From: Acidobacteriota bacterium
GTDB taxonomy: Bacteria; Acidobacteriota; Terriglobia; Acidoferrales; UBA7541
NCBI GenBank assembly: GCA_019239815.1
Contig: JAFAZL010000278.1
Span: 1-7,008 of the forward strand
Length of the DNA: 7,008 nt
Direction: 5' to 3'
Positions within the stretch are counted from its first letter, which is position 1; every line of letters begins with the position of its first letter. Below are positions 1 through 6,778 of this stretch, piece by piece. Both the position numbers and the translations under genes were made by a program. The notes beneath the pieces are model-generated. The model worked only from the letters and a program-made list of their open reading frames with translations. It did not search any database and was not told the origin of the DNA.

Positions 1-1611
1 TATTGCAACGGCTGGCCCCCGCTCGGTGAACTGCCCAATTGCCACTGCTCCGTCTGCAAGGACCTTCCGCCGTCTGGGACGCCCGCTTACTGGGACAAAT
101 TCAACGACCGCATGGAATTTCTCTGGAAGACCTACGACGCGCTCGCCAAAGAGAAAAAGTCCGACAGCTTCTTCTTTGCGAACTCCGGCGGCGGGGCGCG
201 CTCCGCGATGAATCTCGATCGTCTCGGCAAAATTTGCGACTGGTTTCAGGGCGACAACCAGGGCCGCGGCGGCCAGGATGAACCGGTCTGGCTCTGCACG
301 CTGCAAGGTCGCGTCGCGACCGCCATCCAAGAAGGGAAGATGGCGACCAACATCACCGGCACATGGTCAACGGGTCCGGTTCGCTGGCGCAACACCGCCA
401 AGTCTCCGCAAGAGTCGATGATCTGGACAAGCCAGACTGCCGCGGCCGGCCTCGTTCCCTATTTCCACGTCATCGGCGCCGAAACGGGTCTCGGCGAAGA
501 TCGCCGCTGGCAATCGCTCGTTAAAACTTATTTCGACTGGTCGATGGAGCATGACAAACACTTCGCCAATAAGCGGACCATCGCCAAACTCGGCGTCGTG
601 ATGGGTCAGCGCACTCACATGTTCTACAAATATCCGCCGTCGGCCGGACTGAACTCTTCGCTGAACGAACCGACGCAGCAAGCGCTCAACGGCATTTACT
701 ACGCGCTGCTCGAAGGCCGGTTTCTCTTCGATTTCGTCCACGAAGACCGCATGGACGCTGAGCGACTCAGCAAATATTCCGCGTTGATTCTGCCCAACGT
801 CGCCTTACTCAGCGACGCACAATGCGATCAACTGCGTGCCTACGTAAAAAGCGGCGGATCGCTCTTTGCCACGTTCGAAACCAGCATGTACGACGAGCGC
901 AACCAGCGCCGCGAAAATTTCGGCTTAGCCGATGTCTTCGGCATAAGAAAATCCGGCGACGTGATCGGCACAACAGGAAACGGCTACTACTCTCGCATCG
1001 AACAAAAACACGAAATCCTCGACGGCTTTGCCGACACAAATTGGTTCATGGGCGCCGAGCACCGCGTTCCGATCGCGCCGACCCTAAATCCAGTCCTTAC
1101 CGTTGTGCCAGGCTTTGTCGCGTATCCGCCCGAGCTAGCGTATCCGGCACCAGAGCAATCTCACACAAATGAGCCCGCTATCGTCCTGAGCGAACAACGG
1201 AAAAGCCGCCTGGCCTATTTCTCTGGCGACATCGAGCGCACCTTCTGGACGTCAGGCAATCCCGACCTGAGCCGTCTGATCAACAACTCAATTCGCTGGA
1301 TGCTTCGCGATGCTCACCCGGTGAGCATAGAAGGACAGGGCTTGATCGAAACATTCGCGTGGGAAACCGAACCTGGCTACGCTCTGCACATCTTGAACTA
1401 TACAAATCCGAACACGCATCGCGGTTGGTATCGCGATTTCTACTCCATCGGCGCGCAGCGTATTCGCTTCGACGTTCCAAACGGGCGCAAAGTGTCGCGA
1501 GTCCAGCTACTCCGCGCTGACAAAGCAATCCCGTTCAAGCGCACAAACACAAGCGTTGAGTTCACGATTCCGAGCGTCAACGAGTACGAAGTCGCCGCCA
1601 TCGAAGCATAG
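1..1611 (+). CDS. Glycoside hydrolase-like protein (GHL6-type barrel plus trimerisation-like domain), 5' end missing
   Basis: The frame is open from base 1, so 536 residues of a longer protein are visible. The first in-frame ATG (base 112) lies inside conserved-looking sequence and is probably not the start. From the window edge there is a CNGWPP stretch followed by a CHCSVC cysteine cluster (residues 14-19), which resembles the end of the barrel in hypothetical glycosyl hydrolase 6 proteins. A GVVMGQRTHMFY segment near residue 240 leads into a beta-galactosidase-trimerisation/amidotransferase-like domain: YSALILPNVALLSD at about 259, then an SGGSLFATFET turn near 290. The last ~90 residues (GLIETFAWE, then ALHILNYTNP) look like a C-terminal beta-sandwich. 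The likely role is hydrolysis of a plant or microbial glycan, but the substrate cannot be assigned and I cannot place the catalytic acids. No signal peptide can be judged because the N-terminus is absent. The gene is convergent with the next one. Family recognition is from memory of motifs. Confidence 0.8.
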   Translation, partial: YCNGWPPLGELPNCHCSVCKDLPPSGTPAYWDKFNDRMEFLWKTYDALAKEKKSDSFFFANSGGGARSAMNLDRLGKICDWFQGDNQGRGGQDEPVWLCTLQGRVATAIQEGKMATNITGTWSTGPVRWRNTAKSPQESMIWTSQTAAAGLVPYFHVIGAETGLGEDRRWQSLVKTYFDWSMEHDKHFANKRTIAKLGVVMGQRTHMFYKYPPSAGLNSSLNEPTQQALNGIYYALLEGRFLFDFVHEDRMDAERLSKYSALILPNVALLSDAQCDQLRAYVKSGGSLFATFETSMYDERNQRRENFGLADVFGIRKSGDVIGTTGNGYYSRIEQKHEILDGFADTNWFMGAEHRVPIAPTLNPVLTVVPGFVAYPPELAYPAPEQSHTNEPAIVLSEQRKSRLAYFSGDIERTFWTSGNPDLSRLINNSIRWMLRDAHPVSIEGQGLIETFAWETEPGYALHILNYTNPNTHRGWYRDFYSIGAQRIRFDVPNGRKVSRVQLLRADKAIPFKRTNTSVEFTIPSVNEYEVAAIEA

Positions 1612-1620
1612 CGAGCTTCG
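1602..1620 (+). terminator. Short hairpin across the stop codon of the glycosidase gene (weak)
   Basis: CGAAGC (1602-1607) and GCTTCG (1615-1620) form a 6-bp stem with a 7-base loop that contains the TAG stop. No T-run follows directly. The nearest T-rich stretch is at 1657-1669, too far away for a classical intrinsic terminator. It lies beside the 98-bp gap between two convergent genes, where termination is expected, but a stem this short could be chance. Confidence 0.2.
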
Positions 1621-1709
1621 CGCCGCACGATCCATGTGAGAGATCCGGAACGTCCTGTTTTATTTGTTTGGGTTTCGCTTGGTGGGTTGCGTCTTGAGCT
1701 CCGAAGTCC

Positions 1710-2309
1710 TTAATCCTCCAGGAACTCGCGCGTCCCTTCCGTCCCCGCAACAACCGCCGCCCGAGCTTTTCCTGTGGGCATTTCCACAACTCCGTGCGAC
1801 TCACCTTCCATCTTCAGCCGCTCGCCCGTCGCCAGCGCCTTCAAAAAGCCAAACGCCTGCACCATTTTCCCCGACGGCACATCCCAATATTCCGCGAAGC
1901 TAACTTCCACACGGATCAAGCACAAGTCCGGGTCATCAAGTCCTTGCGGAAACCATGCCTTATAGATTTCGCTCCAGAGCTCTTGCATCTTCGCTCGATC
2001 ATTTACCATTTCTGCCGTTCCGCTCATCGACACGTATCGCGTGTCGCTCGGCTCCGCGTAGCTGAGATTCACCTCAGGATTCCAGTCGATCTCGCTGATT
2101 TTCCCGGTGCTCAGCCCGGTAAAGAACCAGAGCGTTCCATCGAATTCGGTCTTCTGCGTCGCCATCGGACGGCTGTGAAGCAGGCCGTCCTCAGCCTCTA
2201 TAGTCAGCATGCAGATATTAATGTCCTTAATGAGTCCCGCGACTTTCGCTACCATCTGCTCTCGCGTCATATTTTCCGGGGTTTCGTTTGTAAAAATGGG
2301 TCGGCTCAT
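1710..2309 (-). CDS. Pyridoxamine 5'-phosphate oxidase-like flavoprotein, general stress protein 26 family
   Basis: This 199-residue protein has the split-barrel FMN-binding fold pattern of the general stress protein 26 group: ICMLTIEAEDGLLHSRPM (residues 32-49), LWFFTG (60-65), the NLSYAEPSDTRYVSMSGTA strand pair (81-99), the AWFPQGLDDPDLCLIRV segment (118-134) and YWD (141-143). Members bind FMN or related cofactors. Their physiological reaction is mostly unknown, with roles suggested in oxidative or salt stress. It should be cytoplasmic, since no signal peptide is seen. The ATG at 2309 is preceded by AGAGGG (2316-2321) with a 6-base gap, which decides the start. A TTG seven codons upstream (2330) is open but unnecessary. 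The last ~45 residues, after the core fold, are charged and extend beyond the short (about 140-residue) members of the family. It runs the same way as the deacetylase gene upstream, but the 127-bp gap makes cotranscription uncertain. Family is secure, enzymatic activity is not. Confidence 0.9.
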   Translation of the reverse strand: MSRPIFTNETPENMTREQMVAKVAGLIKDINICMLTIEAEDGLLHSRPMATQKTEFDGTLWFFTGLSTGKISEIDWNPEVNLSYAEPSDTRYVSMSGTAEMVNDRAKMQELWSEIYKAWFPQGLDDPDLCLIRVEVSFAEYWDVPSGKMVQAFGFLKALATGERLKMEGESHGVVEMPTGKARAAVVAGTEGTREFLED

Positions 2310-2436
2310 GGTTTGCCCTCTAGCCCTCAACGTAGCTGCACGCCGAGACCATGTGCTATCCAGCGATTCGCGTAGATGGAGAGCTGAAGCGGTGTAGATT
2401 TGGAACAGCTACGAGGCGCCTTGCCAAACCAACTCG

Positions 2437-3396
2437 TTAGTGCGGTTGGATCTGCCCGATCTGCCGCCACGTTACGAGCTTGATGTGTTGTGCATCGAGC
2501 AGAGCTCGAAACTCAGCGCTCGTAAAATAATCGAAATCGCGCTGCCGCCATTCTGCACCCCACGTTGCGCGTTCGCGTGTAGCCGCCTTCATCTCATCGT
2601 TGTCGTAGGCCAGGTGGATGACAAATTCCGTTACGCCTGGCTGAAGATTTTTAAGCGCGGTGGTGTAGAAGTCAGCCCATTTCTCAGCAGGCACGGAGGG
2701 CTCGATCGTCACCGTATGATCGATCACGATGTCGTTCGGTCCGAGGCCTGGCTCAAGATACGGATATTGCGCAGACCAGTCGCGCGTCACAAAAAACGGC
2801 AAGCGATATTCGTGCGCCAGTTTCGCAAAAACCGCGAACAGATCTTTGTTCGTCATGATCAGCCGATATTGGTGCGAATCCAGATGCGTCGGCCGAACGC
2901 CCATCGCCAGCGCACGCTCAATCTGCGCGCGCAGCTCGACCTCGACATCCTTCGGATCGATCCGCGTACTCGGCGTCCAGTCATGCCAGAAATACCCGTT
3001 CTCATCGACCAGACTCGGCACCTTGTCCCGCGGCGCGACCGGCCCCCATCGGTAATAAACGCGCTCCGCCGTCAGCGTCAGATGCAGCCCGAAATCCACA
3101 TCCTGATGCGCCTTCGCGTAGTCGGCAATTTCCGGAAACCACGGGCAGGGCACCATGATGCTCGCCGAATTCACCAGCCCCGTGCCGAGCGCCGTCACAG
3201 TCGCCGCGTTCACCGAATGCGTCACGCCCACATCGTCCGCATGCACGATGATGAGCTTCGCGTCACGCGCATACCCGAGCCGCTCGGCGAGCGTCTTCGT
3301 GTTGCTGCTCGATTGCGCTCGGAGTGAGCCCGTGACAAGCACCGCTGCCGCCAAAAATGAAAGCATCAATACGATTCCGATTCGGTAGGGGGACAT
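2437..3396 (-). CDS. Secreted YdjC/ChbG-family carbohydrate deacetylase
   Basis: This 319-residue protein has an N-terminal signal peptide (hydrophobic residues ~6-25, ending SLRAQ, cleavage likely after Ala27). The mature part carries the YdjC/ChbG signature: LIIVHADDVGVTHSVN (residues 48-63, with the Asp54-Asp55 pair and His60), FGLHLTLT (102-109, His105), THLDSHQ (170-176, His171 and His175) and VIHLAY (259-264). In this family Asp and His residues of these motifs bind a divalent metal and remove acetyl groups from N-acetylated sugars such as chito-oligosaccharides. The best-known member, E. coli ChbG, acts in the cytoplasm, so a signal peptide implies action in the periplasm or outside the cell. 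The start is the ATG at 3396, preceded by AAAGAG (3402-3407) with 5 bases between. A TTG at 3414 is open but has no ribosome binding site. The gene diverges from the DUF885 gene. Substrate is unknown. Confidence 0.9.
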   Translation of the reverse strand: MSPYRIGIVLMLSFLAAAVLVTGSLRAQSSSNTKTLAERLGYARDAKLIIVHADDVGVTHSVNAATVTALGTGLVNSASIMVPCPWFPEIADYAKAHQDVDFGLHLTLTAERVYYRWGPVAPRDKVPSLVDENGYFWHDWTPSTRIDPKDVEVELRAQIERALAMGVRPTHLDSHQYRLIMTNKDLFAVFAKLAHEYRLPFFVTRDWSAQYPYLEPGLGPNDIVIDHTVTIEPSVPAEKWADFYTTALKNLQPGVTEFVIHLAYDNDEMKAATRERATWGAEWRQRDFDYFTSAEFRALLDAQHIKLVTWRQIGQIQPH

Positions 3397-3436
3397 TCGG
3401 ACTCTTTCGTTCAATCAATTTTCAGCCGCCGAGCGA

Positions 3437-3442
3437 ATCATA
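3437..3442 (-). promoter_or_regulatory. Candidate -10 box for the deacetylase gene
   Basis: Read on the minus strand this is TATGAT, five of six matches to the sigma-70 consensus. It lies about 40 bases before the ATG, predicting a leader of roughly 34 bases. No good -35 is found 16-18 bases further upstream (AGCCAA at best), so the promoter may be weak or activator-dependent. An inverted repeat CGCAGC (3444-3449) / GCTGCG (3463-3468) fills the place between -10 and -35 and could be a regulator site, though six-base arms are short. Confidence 0.4.
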
Positions 3443-3487
3443 TCGCAGCTTCGCGCGTGTTGGCTGCGCAGATCGTCGCGACTCGCG

Positions 3488-3516
3488 TTGACAAGCAACA
3501 CTTTGTCGCTCACACT
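3488..3516 (+). promoter_or_regulatory. Candidate promoter for the DUF885-hydrolase unit
   Basis: A perfect -35 hexamer TTGACA (3488-3493) is followed after 17 bases by CACACT (3511-3516), which matches three of six consensus -10 positions, including the key second A and final T. Transcription would start near 3523. That leaves about 26 bases before the TTG start at 3549, enough to include the Shine-Dalgarno at 3539-3544. The -35 is strong and the -10 is poor. Confidence 0.45.
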
Positions 3517-3538
3517 CGCGCATTCTTTGGCGGACCGT

Positions 3539-3544
3539 GGAGGG
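3539..3544 (+). promoter_or_regulatory. Strong Shine-Dalgarno that decides a TTG start
   Basis: GGAGGG sits four bases before the TTG at 3549. The alternative GTG at 3537 overlaps this element and has only a weak GGCGG nearby. Use of the TTG removes four residues and gives a signal peptide beginning Met-Ser-Arg-Lys, a normal positively charged start. Confidence 0.55.
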
Positions 3545-3548
3545 AAGC

Positions 3549-5348
3549 TTGTCTCGTAAGTCCATCTGGCGTTCGGTTTTAGCGGCAGGATTTGCAGCCA
3601 CCATTCTGTGTCTCGCTCCAACGCTGCGTGCGCAAGACTCCGTCGAAAAACTGGCCACCGACTTCTGGACCTGGCGCGCCGAGACCGCGCCCTTCAACAA
3701 CGACGACATCCCTCGCATGGAGCGCCCCGCCAACCTCAAGCAATCCTGGTCCGCGGCTTCCATCACGAAACAGCGCGCCGATCTTGCCGCGTTCGAAGTG
3801 CGCTACAAGAAAATTGACGCGACAAAATGGCAAATCCCCCAGCAGGTCGACTATCGCCTCATCGGCTCGGCCCTGGCCCGCGTTCGCTGGGAACTCGACT
3901 ACAACAAGCGCTACCAGAGCGACCCGACCTTTTATGTCGATCAGGCGATGAGCCCCGTGCTGCAAACCATCCTTCCCATTCCGCCGTTCGACAAAGCCCG
4001 CACCGGCAACCTCATCGCCTACATTCAAAACGTTCCGTCGGTCATCGACGATGCCGAAGCGAACCTGCAAAAACCGTGCGCGCCATTCGCAACGCTTGCC
4101 ATCGAATCGCTCAAAGACATTCGCACGCAGCTTTGGGAGATGGCTCACGAAGTGACGCCGCAACTCAAAGGCGACAATTTGCAGGAACTCTCGCCCGCCG
4201 TCGAGCGCGCTGCCGCCTCTCTGGAAAGTTATCGCGAATGGCTCAAGCAGCGCGTCGTGACGATGCCGCCGTGTTCACCCGTCGGTCGCGACGCGTATAC
4301 ATTTTTTCTGAAAAACGTTGCGCTTTATCCCTATTCGCCCGATCAGTTGCTCGACATGAGCCGCCAGGAGTGGGCTCGTGCCGTCTCCGCCGAAGAAATC
4401 GAACACCAGCGAAACATCGAAGCCGCCGTTCTAAAGCCATATTCGACTCTCGACGAGCAGCTCCAGGCCACAGCGACTCTCGAAACTGCCGTTCGTCATT
4501 TCCTCACGCGCCAGGGCCTGATGACTGTCCCGCCTGACATGCCGCATTACACCGCGAAACCAATTCCAACCTATCTACAAGGGCTCGACAATTTCGGCGA
4601 ACTCGACGACTTCACCGGCCCATCGCGTCTTTCGCAAGACTCCGTGCGCTGGACCGAAAAGCCGTCCCCCAACGCCGGCTACTTCGAAGCCGCAACCCAA
4701 CGCGACCCGCGCCCGTTGATCGTTCACGAAGGCGTGCCCGGTCACTATATGCAGCTTTGGCTCTCCTGGAAAAATGCAGATCCCATCCGTCGCCATTATT
4801 ACGACTCCGGCGCCAACGAAGGCATCGGCTTCTACGCCGAAGAAATGATGCTACTCGCCGGCCTGTTCGATGATTCGCCGCACTCACGCGAGATCATCTA
4901 CAACTTCATGCGCCTTCGCGCGCTTCGCGTCGAGGTCGATGTGAAACTCGCGCTGGGCCAGATGAACAACGAGCAAGCCGCTGCCTATCTCGCCAAAGCG
5001 GTACCGATGAATCCAAAGACCGCGCAGGCCGAAGCCGCCATGTTTTCGACGCAACCCGGCCAGGCCATTTCGTATCAGACAGGGAAGATTCAAATCATGA
5101 AGTTCCTCGCTGACGCGCGCGTGAAAGCCGGGGACAAATTCGATTTGAAAGCTTTTCACGATTTTGTCTGGAGCAACGGCAACGTGCCGATCGAATTGCA
5201 GCGTGCCGAATGGTTTGGCGATTCCGCTCTGGCGCCTGCTGCTGCGCTGACGAAGACAACTTCGGGCACGGCGAAAGAAGCGGTAACTCCGAAAGCTGCG
5301 ACGCCGAAACCGAAGGCTCCGCCGGCCCAGGCGCCGAAGCCCAACTGA
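3549..5348 (+). CDS. Secreted DUF885-family protein, metallopeptidase-like
   Basis: From the TTG start the protein has 599 residues. A signal peptide covers residues 1-28 (Arg/Lys-rich start, hydrophobic 9-24, then TLRA before QDS). Cys21 is not in a lipobox, so this is a soluble exported protein rather than a lipoprotein. The long, mainly helical body matches the DUF885 family. Its key motif is HEGVPGH (residues 393-399), followed 25 residues later by NEGIGFYAEE (Glu424 and Glu431/432). The arrangement resembles a zinc site with two His and one Glu as in gluzincin peptidases, although HEGVPGH has four residues between HE and H, not the two of HEXXH. Peptidase activity is therefore an inference. 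The last ~35 residues are rich in Ala, Pro, Lys and Thr with repeated PK units, a flexible tail that might contact the cell wall. A GTG at 3537 would add four residues. The M20 hydrolase gene follows after 28 bases, suggesting one operon. Confidence 0.88.
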   Translation: MSRKSIWRSVLAAGFAATILCLAPTLRAQDSVEKLATDFWTWRAETAPFNNDDIPRMERPANLKQSWSAASITKQRADLAAFEVRYKKIDATKWQIPQQVDYRLIGSALARVRWELDYNKRYQSDPTFYVDQAMSPVLQTILPIPPFDKARTGNLIAYIQNVPSVIDDAEANLQKPCAPFATLAIESLKDIRTQLWEMAHEVTPQLKGDNLQELSPAVERAAASLESYREWLKQRVVTMPPCSPVGRDAYTFFLKNVALYPYSPDQLLDMSRQEWARAVSAEEIEHQRNIEAAVLKPYSTLDEQLQATATLETAVRHFLTRQGLMTVPPDMPHYTAKPIPTYLQGLDNFGELDDFTGPSRLSQDSVRWTEKPSPNAGYFEAATQRDPRPLIVHEGVPGHYMQLWLSWKNADPIRRHYYDSGANEGIGFYAEEMMLLAGLFDDSPHSREIIYNFMRLRALRVEVDVKLALGQMNNEQAAAYLAKAVPMNPKTAQAEAAMFSTQPGQAISYQTGKIQIMKFLADARVKAGDKFDLKAFHDFVWSNGNVPIELQRAEWFGDSALAPAAALTKTTSGTAKEAVTPKAATPKPKAPPAQAPKPN

Positions 5349-5376
5349 TCAGACACGCAGTGCTGCGAACTGACCC

Positions 5377-6627
5377 ATGCCACTCGATCCAAAAAGAACC
5401 GTCGCCGAACTGAAAGAACTCCGCGCGCTCACAGGCGACACCAATGGCGCGCAGCGAGTCGCGTGGACCGACACTTGGCTCAAAGCTCGCGAATGGTTTG
5501 CCGGAAAGCTCCGCGAACTACCGGTCGAGCATCACTATGACTCCGCCGGAAACAACTGGGCAACGCTCAAAGGCACCTCCGAAAAAGCGCTGCTCATTGG
5601 CGGCCATCTCGATTCTGTTCCGAATGGTGGCTGGCTCGACGGATCACTCAATGTTCTCGCCGGTCTCGAAATCCTTCGCCGCATCGCCGCGCAGTACAAC
5701 GGCAAGCCGCCTGTCACCGTGAAATTGGTCGATTGGGCCGACGAAGAAGGCGCCCGCTTCGGTCGCAGCCTGCTCGGCTCATCCGCATTCGCCGGCACCG
5801 CGAGCGTCGCCGCCGACCGCGTTCGCACCGATCGTGACGGGATAAAAATGGAAGACGCGCTGCGCCGCTGTGGCCTCGAGATGGATCGCTTCAACGAAGC
5901 CACGCAGGGGCAGAAAAACGCCGCCGCCTACATCGAGCTTCATATCGAGCAAGGCCCTGTGCTCGAACGAATGAATCTCCCCCTCGCGACAGTTCTTGGC
6001 ACTAAGGGCGTCGAGCGCCACGCAATTACCTTTCACGGGCAGGAAGCCCACTCGGGCTCGACGCCGATGAACGCTCGCCGCGACGCGCTCGCCGCCGCCG
6101 CAAAGCTCGCGCTCGAAATCCGCACGATTGCTGGCAAGCACTCGGATTCCGTCTGCACGATGGGAAGCGTCAAAACTTTCCCCGGCATCGTCACCGCCGT
6201 CGTTGGCCGCTGCGAAGCTACGCTCGACCAACGCGACCTCGATCCTGCCGTCCTCGCACAGATGTATCGCGAAGCCCGTGAGGCCAGCGAACGCTTCGCA
6301 AAAGAAGAAAAGTGCACCGTTGAGTGGTCACGCATCTGGAGCATCGAACCGATTGCGTTCCATCCGCGCCTGCTCGAACTGTGCGATGCCGCAATCTGCG
6401 ACGTCTCCGGCGCACCCAAAGCGCACCGCATGCCTTCGGGCCCCCTCCATGACGCCGCCGAAGTCTCTCGCGCCGGAATTCCCACGGTGATGATGTTCGT
6501 CCAGTCCCTGGGCGGCATCAGCCACAACAAAGTTGAAGACACAAAAGAAGACCATCTCGAACTCTGTGTAACTGCCTTCGACCGCCTCGCCACCAAAGCG
6601 ATGGACTTCGTCCAACGCGGCGCCTAA
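5377..6627 (+). CDS. M20-family Zn-dependent amidohydrolase (N-carbamoyl-L-amino acid hydrolase/allantoate amidohydrolase type)
   Basis: This 416-residue protein is full length for the HyuC/AllC/beta-ureidopropionase group. Metal and catalytic motifs are intact: GGHLDSVPNGG with His77 and Asp79, the LDG with Asp88, DEEGARFG with Glu123/Glu124, ELHIEQGPVLE with His189, the dimerisation-domain AHSGSTPMNARRDA (224-237), SGPLHDA with His358, and GGISHNKVEDT with His383. Enzymes of this group use two metal ions to cleave a ureido or carbamoyl amide, releasing ammonia and carbon dioxide from N-carbamoyl amino acids, ureidopropionate or allantoate. There is no signal peptide, so it acts in the cytoplasm. 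A stop (TGA at 5371) two codons upstream in the same frame rules out a longer protein. No clear Shine-Dalgarno precedes the ATG, and translation may depend on coupling to the upstream gene. The usual NVVP stretch of the dimerisation domain is replaced by TAVVG (residues 273-277), and SGAGHDA by SGPLHDA, so substrate is uncertain. No hydantoinase or purine-catabolism gene is adjacent. Confidence 0.92.
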   Translation: MPLDPKRTVAELKELRALTGDTNGAQRVAWTDTWLKAREWFAGKLRELPVEHHYDSAGNNWATLKGTSEKALLIGGHLDSVPNGGWLDGSLNVLAGLEILRRIAAQYNGKPPVTVKLVDWADEEGARFGRSLLGSSAFAGTASVAADRVRTDRDGIKMEDALRRCGLEMDRFNEATQGQKNAAAYIELHIEQGPVLERMNLPLATVLGTKGVERHAITFHGQEAHSGSTPMNARRDALAAAAKLALEIRTIAGKHSDSVCTMGSVKTFPGIVTAVVGRCEATLDQRDLDPAVLAQMYREAREASERFAKEEKCTVEWSRIWSIEPIAFHPRLLELCDAAICDVSGAPKAHRMPSGPLHDAAEVSRAGIPTVMMFVQSLGGISHNKVEDTKEDHLELCVTAFDRLATKAMDFVQRGA

Positions 6628-6644
6628 AACCTCAATCCACGATG

Positions 6645-6675
6645 AAGTCCGCGCGCGCATCTCGCGCACGGACTT
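6645..6675 (+). terminator. Strong GC-rich hairpin after the hydrolase gene
   Basis: AAGTCCG-C-GCGCG (6645-6657) pairs with CGCGC-A-CGGACTT (6663-6675), a 13-bp stem with a single C/A mismatch and a CATCT loop. It begins 17 bases after the stop codon, where a terminator is expected. Neither side has a T-run, so it is not a standard intrinsic terminator. It could protect the 3' end, slow the polymerase, or be part of a repeat element with the palindrome that follows. Confidence 0.5.
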
Positions 6676-6713
6676 GCATGTGTAGAGGCGCAACATGCTG
6701 CGCCCCATGTCCG
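6669..6713. repeat. Nested palindrome, possible REP-like element
   Basis: The inner stem is GGCGCA (6687-6692) with TGCGCC (6699-6704), loop ACATGC. Outside it CATG (6677-6680) can pair with CATG (6706-6709) and CGGA (6669-6672) with TCCG (6710-6713), with a four-base bulge and an asymmetric internal loop. A GTAGAGGCGCA...TGCGCC layout resembles intergenic palindromic repeats I recall from several bacterial genomes. Only one copy is in this window, so repeat status is inference. Confidence 0.35.
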
Positions 6714-6778
6714 CACGATCGATCCGTCAAATGTCTTTCATTCGAGGTCCGCAACCATGGCAATTTTTCGCCCCATGT
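6701..6778 (+). repeat. 10-base direct repeat CGCCCCATGT
   Basis: The same ten bases occur at 6701-6710 and 6769-6778, their starts 68 bases apart, in the spacer before the last gene. The first copy overlaps the right arm of the nested palindrome. The second lies just upstream of the candidate promoter, so a protein-binding role or the remains of a duplicated repeat unit are both possible. Confidence 0.35.

Noticed and set aside
1612..1709. Convergent spacer searched for a two-way terminator
   Set aside because: Only a 6-bp hairpin at its left edge and a T-rich patch at 1657-1669 were found. They are not joined in the order needed for an intrinsic terminator.
2331..2413. 8-base inverted repeat CGTAGCTG (2331-2338) / CAGCTACG (2406-2413) upstream of the flavoprotein gene
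   Set aside because: Arms are 67 bases apart, and an 8-base match in a spacer of this size is not rare by chance. No associated promoter boxes were convincing.
2440..3327. Long plus-strand frame (295 codons) opposite the YdjC-family gene
   Set aside because: Its product is Arg- and His-rich with no recognisable motif, while the minus strand encodes a full conserved enzyme. It is a GC-driven antisense shadow.
3415..3621. 68-codon minus-strand frame just before the deacetylase gene, across the divergent promoter region
   Set aside because: It overlaps the N-terminal coding part of the DUF885 gene, has no ribosome binding site of note and no recognisable motif. It ends beside the deacetylase frame only because it shares that reading frame.
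3579..4163. 194-codon minus-strand frame opposite the DUF885 gene
   Set aside because: Covers the signal peptide and conserved body of a well-supported gene. No homology signal seen.
3827..4537. 236-codon plus-strand frame inside the DUF885 gene
   Set aside because: Arg/Ser/His-rich composition typical of the wrong frame of a GC-rich gene, no motif and no ribosome binding site.
6033..6596. 187-codon minus-strand frame opposite the M20 hydrolase gene
   Set aside because: Ser/Arg-rich shadow of a gene with intact catalytic motifs.
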